DNA from: Candidatus Hodarchaeota archaeon
GTDB lineage: Archaea; Asgardarchaeota; Heimdallarchaeia; Hodarchaeales; Hodarchaeaceae
Direction of reading: 5' to 3'
Length of the DNA: 5,301 bases
Assembly (NCBI GenBank): GCA_030589605.1
Contig: JAUUVJ010000327.1
Location: 1-5,301, forward strand
In this document: one piece after another, positions 4,888 to 5,301 of the stretch
Position numbering within the stretch: position 1 is the stretch's first letter
Layout of the letters: each line of letters opens with the position of its first letter
Made by a program: the position numbers and the translations under genes
Notes under the pieces: generated by a model
What the model saw: only the letters and a program-made list of their open reading frames with translations
What the model was told of the DNA's origin: nothing
Database searches by the model: none

Positions 4888-5301
4888 TAAGTATCACTTC
4901 TTTTATAGAAATCCTGAGAAATAATATCAACTGTTTTTTCACCTAGGATAAATTTAGAACCGATTAAGTGCTCGGTTTTTTGCGTGTTTTTTCGAATGAC
5001 GATCAATTCATTCGTTCGTGAAGCAAATCCCTTTTCAGGTTCTCCAACCCAGTTTGCACAAACCATATCTATTTTATATTTCTCTAATAAATCTCTACCC
5101 CTTCTTACTAAGTTTTCTTTCTCTATGCCCACCTCTGCTTTATAGGCAACAATATATAAATCAGGAAATTCTTTTTTAATTTGTTTCACTATTTTTCGTG
5201 TCGGTGTTAATTCTATTGCTAATTTTACTTGTTGTGATGGAATTTTACCAGTTTGATATACAGGTTTGTAGTCAGAAACGGCAGCAATAGAGATAAATCC
5301 A
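4887..5301 (-). CDS. coaBC: CoaBC, C-terminal part: phosphopantothenate--cysteine ligase domain (5' partial)
   Basis: The frame is open from the right window edge (first full codon at 5300) to the TAA at 4889-4887, giving 137 residues; the N-terminal flavin decarboxylase (CoaC) half would lie outside the window, if this is the usual archaeal fusion. The CoaB domain condenses 4'-phosphopantothenate with cysteine (CTP-dependent in most organisms), and CoaC then decarboxylates the product to 4'-phosphopantetheine. Diagnostic sequence: AAVSDYKPVYQTGKIPS at the start, then LAIELTPTRKIV, then YIVAYKAEV, and near the end ANWVG...SRTNELIVI, equivalent to the AN(D)...NEV.lI block. A GTG at 5189 lies inside the domain and is not the start. 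It is the first visible gene of the operon and overlaps panE by one base. A stand-alone CoaB is not excluded. Confidence 0.93.
   Translation of the reverse strand, partial: GFISIAAVSDYKPVYQTGKIPSQQVKLAIELTPTRKIVKQIKKEFPDLYIVAYKAEVGIEKENLVRRGRDLLEKYKIDMVCANWVGEPEKGFASRTNELIVIRKNTQKTEHLIGSKFILGEKTVDIISQDFYKRSDT
4893..4897 (-). promoter_or_regulatory. Shine-Dalgarno GTGAT for panE inside coaBC
   Basis: GTGAT pairs with the archaeal 16S 3' end and lies 5 bases before the panE ATG, within the last codons of coaBC. It supports the ATG at 4887 and termination-reinitiation at TAATG. Confidence 0.6.

Larger units (their letters stand above)
1465..5301 (-). other. CoA biosynthesis operon: coaBC-panE-PoK-PPS-panB
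   Basis: Five genes on one strand are spaced by a 1-nt overlap, a 13-nt gap, a 4-nt overlap and a 9-nt gap. No room for a promoter exists between them, so the operon promoter must lie upstream of coaBC, beyond the window. They encode five consecutive steps from 2-ketoisovalerate to 4'-phosphopantetheine. Bacterial PanC and CoaA are absent here, as expected for an archaeon. Confidence 0.9.

Noticed and set aside
5187..5189. GTG as the start of a separate 100-residue gene
   Set aside because: The same frame continues upstream to the window edge with CoaB motifs (AAVSDY, GKIPS, LTPTRKI), so the GTG is an internal codon of coaBC.

Overview
The window is A/T-rich DNA (about one third G+C by eye) from an archaeon. 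The strongest evidence is the pantothenate/CoA route. It uses pantoate kinase and 4-phosphopantoate--beta-alanine ligase, the archaeal replacement for bacterial PanC plus CoaA. The ribosome binding sites (GGTGA, GTGAT, AGGAG) fit an archaeal 16S 3' end. A short, helicase-free XPF/ERCC4 nuclease also points away from euryarchaea that carry the Hef helicase-nuclease fusion and towards a TACK- or Asgard-type lineage. That lineage placement is inference.

Left part, + strand (1-1055): the 3' end of a gene whose product ends in a winged-helix/PCI-like tail, then an XPF-type structure-specific nuclease. The nuclease reading frame has no ATG, GTG or TTG upstream of its first catalytic motif. The best-supported start is an AUA at 339 behind an AGGAG, so the first ATG (414) would give a protein lacking its N-terminal catalytic strand.

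Middle (1056-1464): a T-rich convergent terminator zone, a small minus-strand ORF for an unrecognised 87-residue protein with one His and four Cys in a cluster, and a 120-base intergenic stretch. That stretch holds a perfect 9-bp inverted repeat built around TATA-like sequence and a 9-nt tandem duplication.

Right part, - strand (1465-5301): a tightly packed operon read right to left: coaBC (its CoaB C-terminal part only; it runs off the window), panE, pantoate kinase, phosphopantothenate synthetase, panB. Junctions are a 1-nt overlap, a 13-nt gap, a 4-nt overlap and a 9-nt gap, so the genes are almost certainly co-transcribed and partly translationally coupled. Together they cover ketoisovalerate -> ketopantoate (PanB) -> pantoate (PanE) -> 4-phosphopantoate (PoK) -> 4'-phosphopantothenate (PPS) -> 4'-phosphopantetheine (CoaBC). 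Only beta-alanine supply, CoaD and dephospho-CoA kinase are not visible. I see no mobile element, CRISPR array, tRNA or rRNA, and no convincing new system: the CoA enzymes are known families. The points most worth a second look are the start of the nuclease, the small Cys-rich protein and the palindromic intergenic element.
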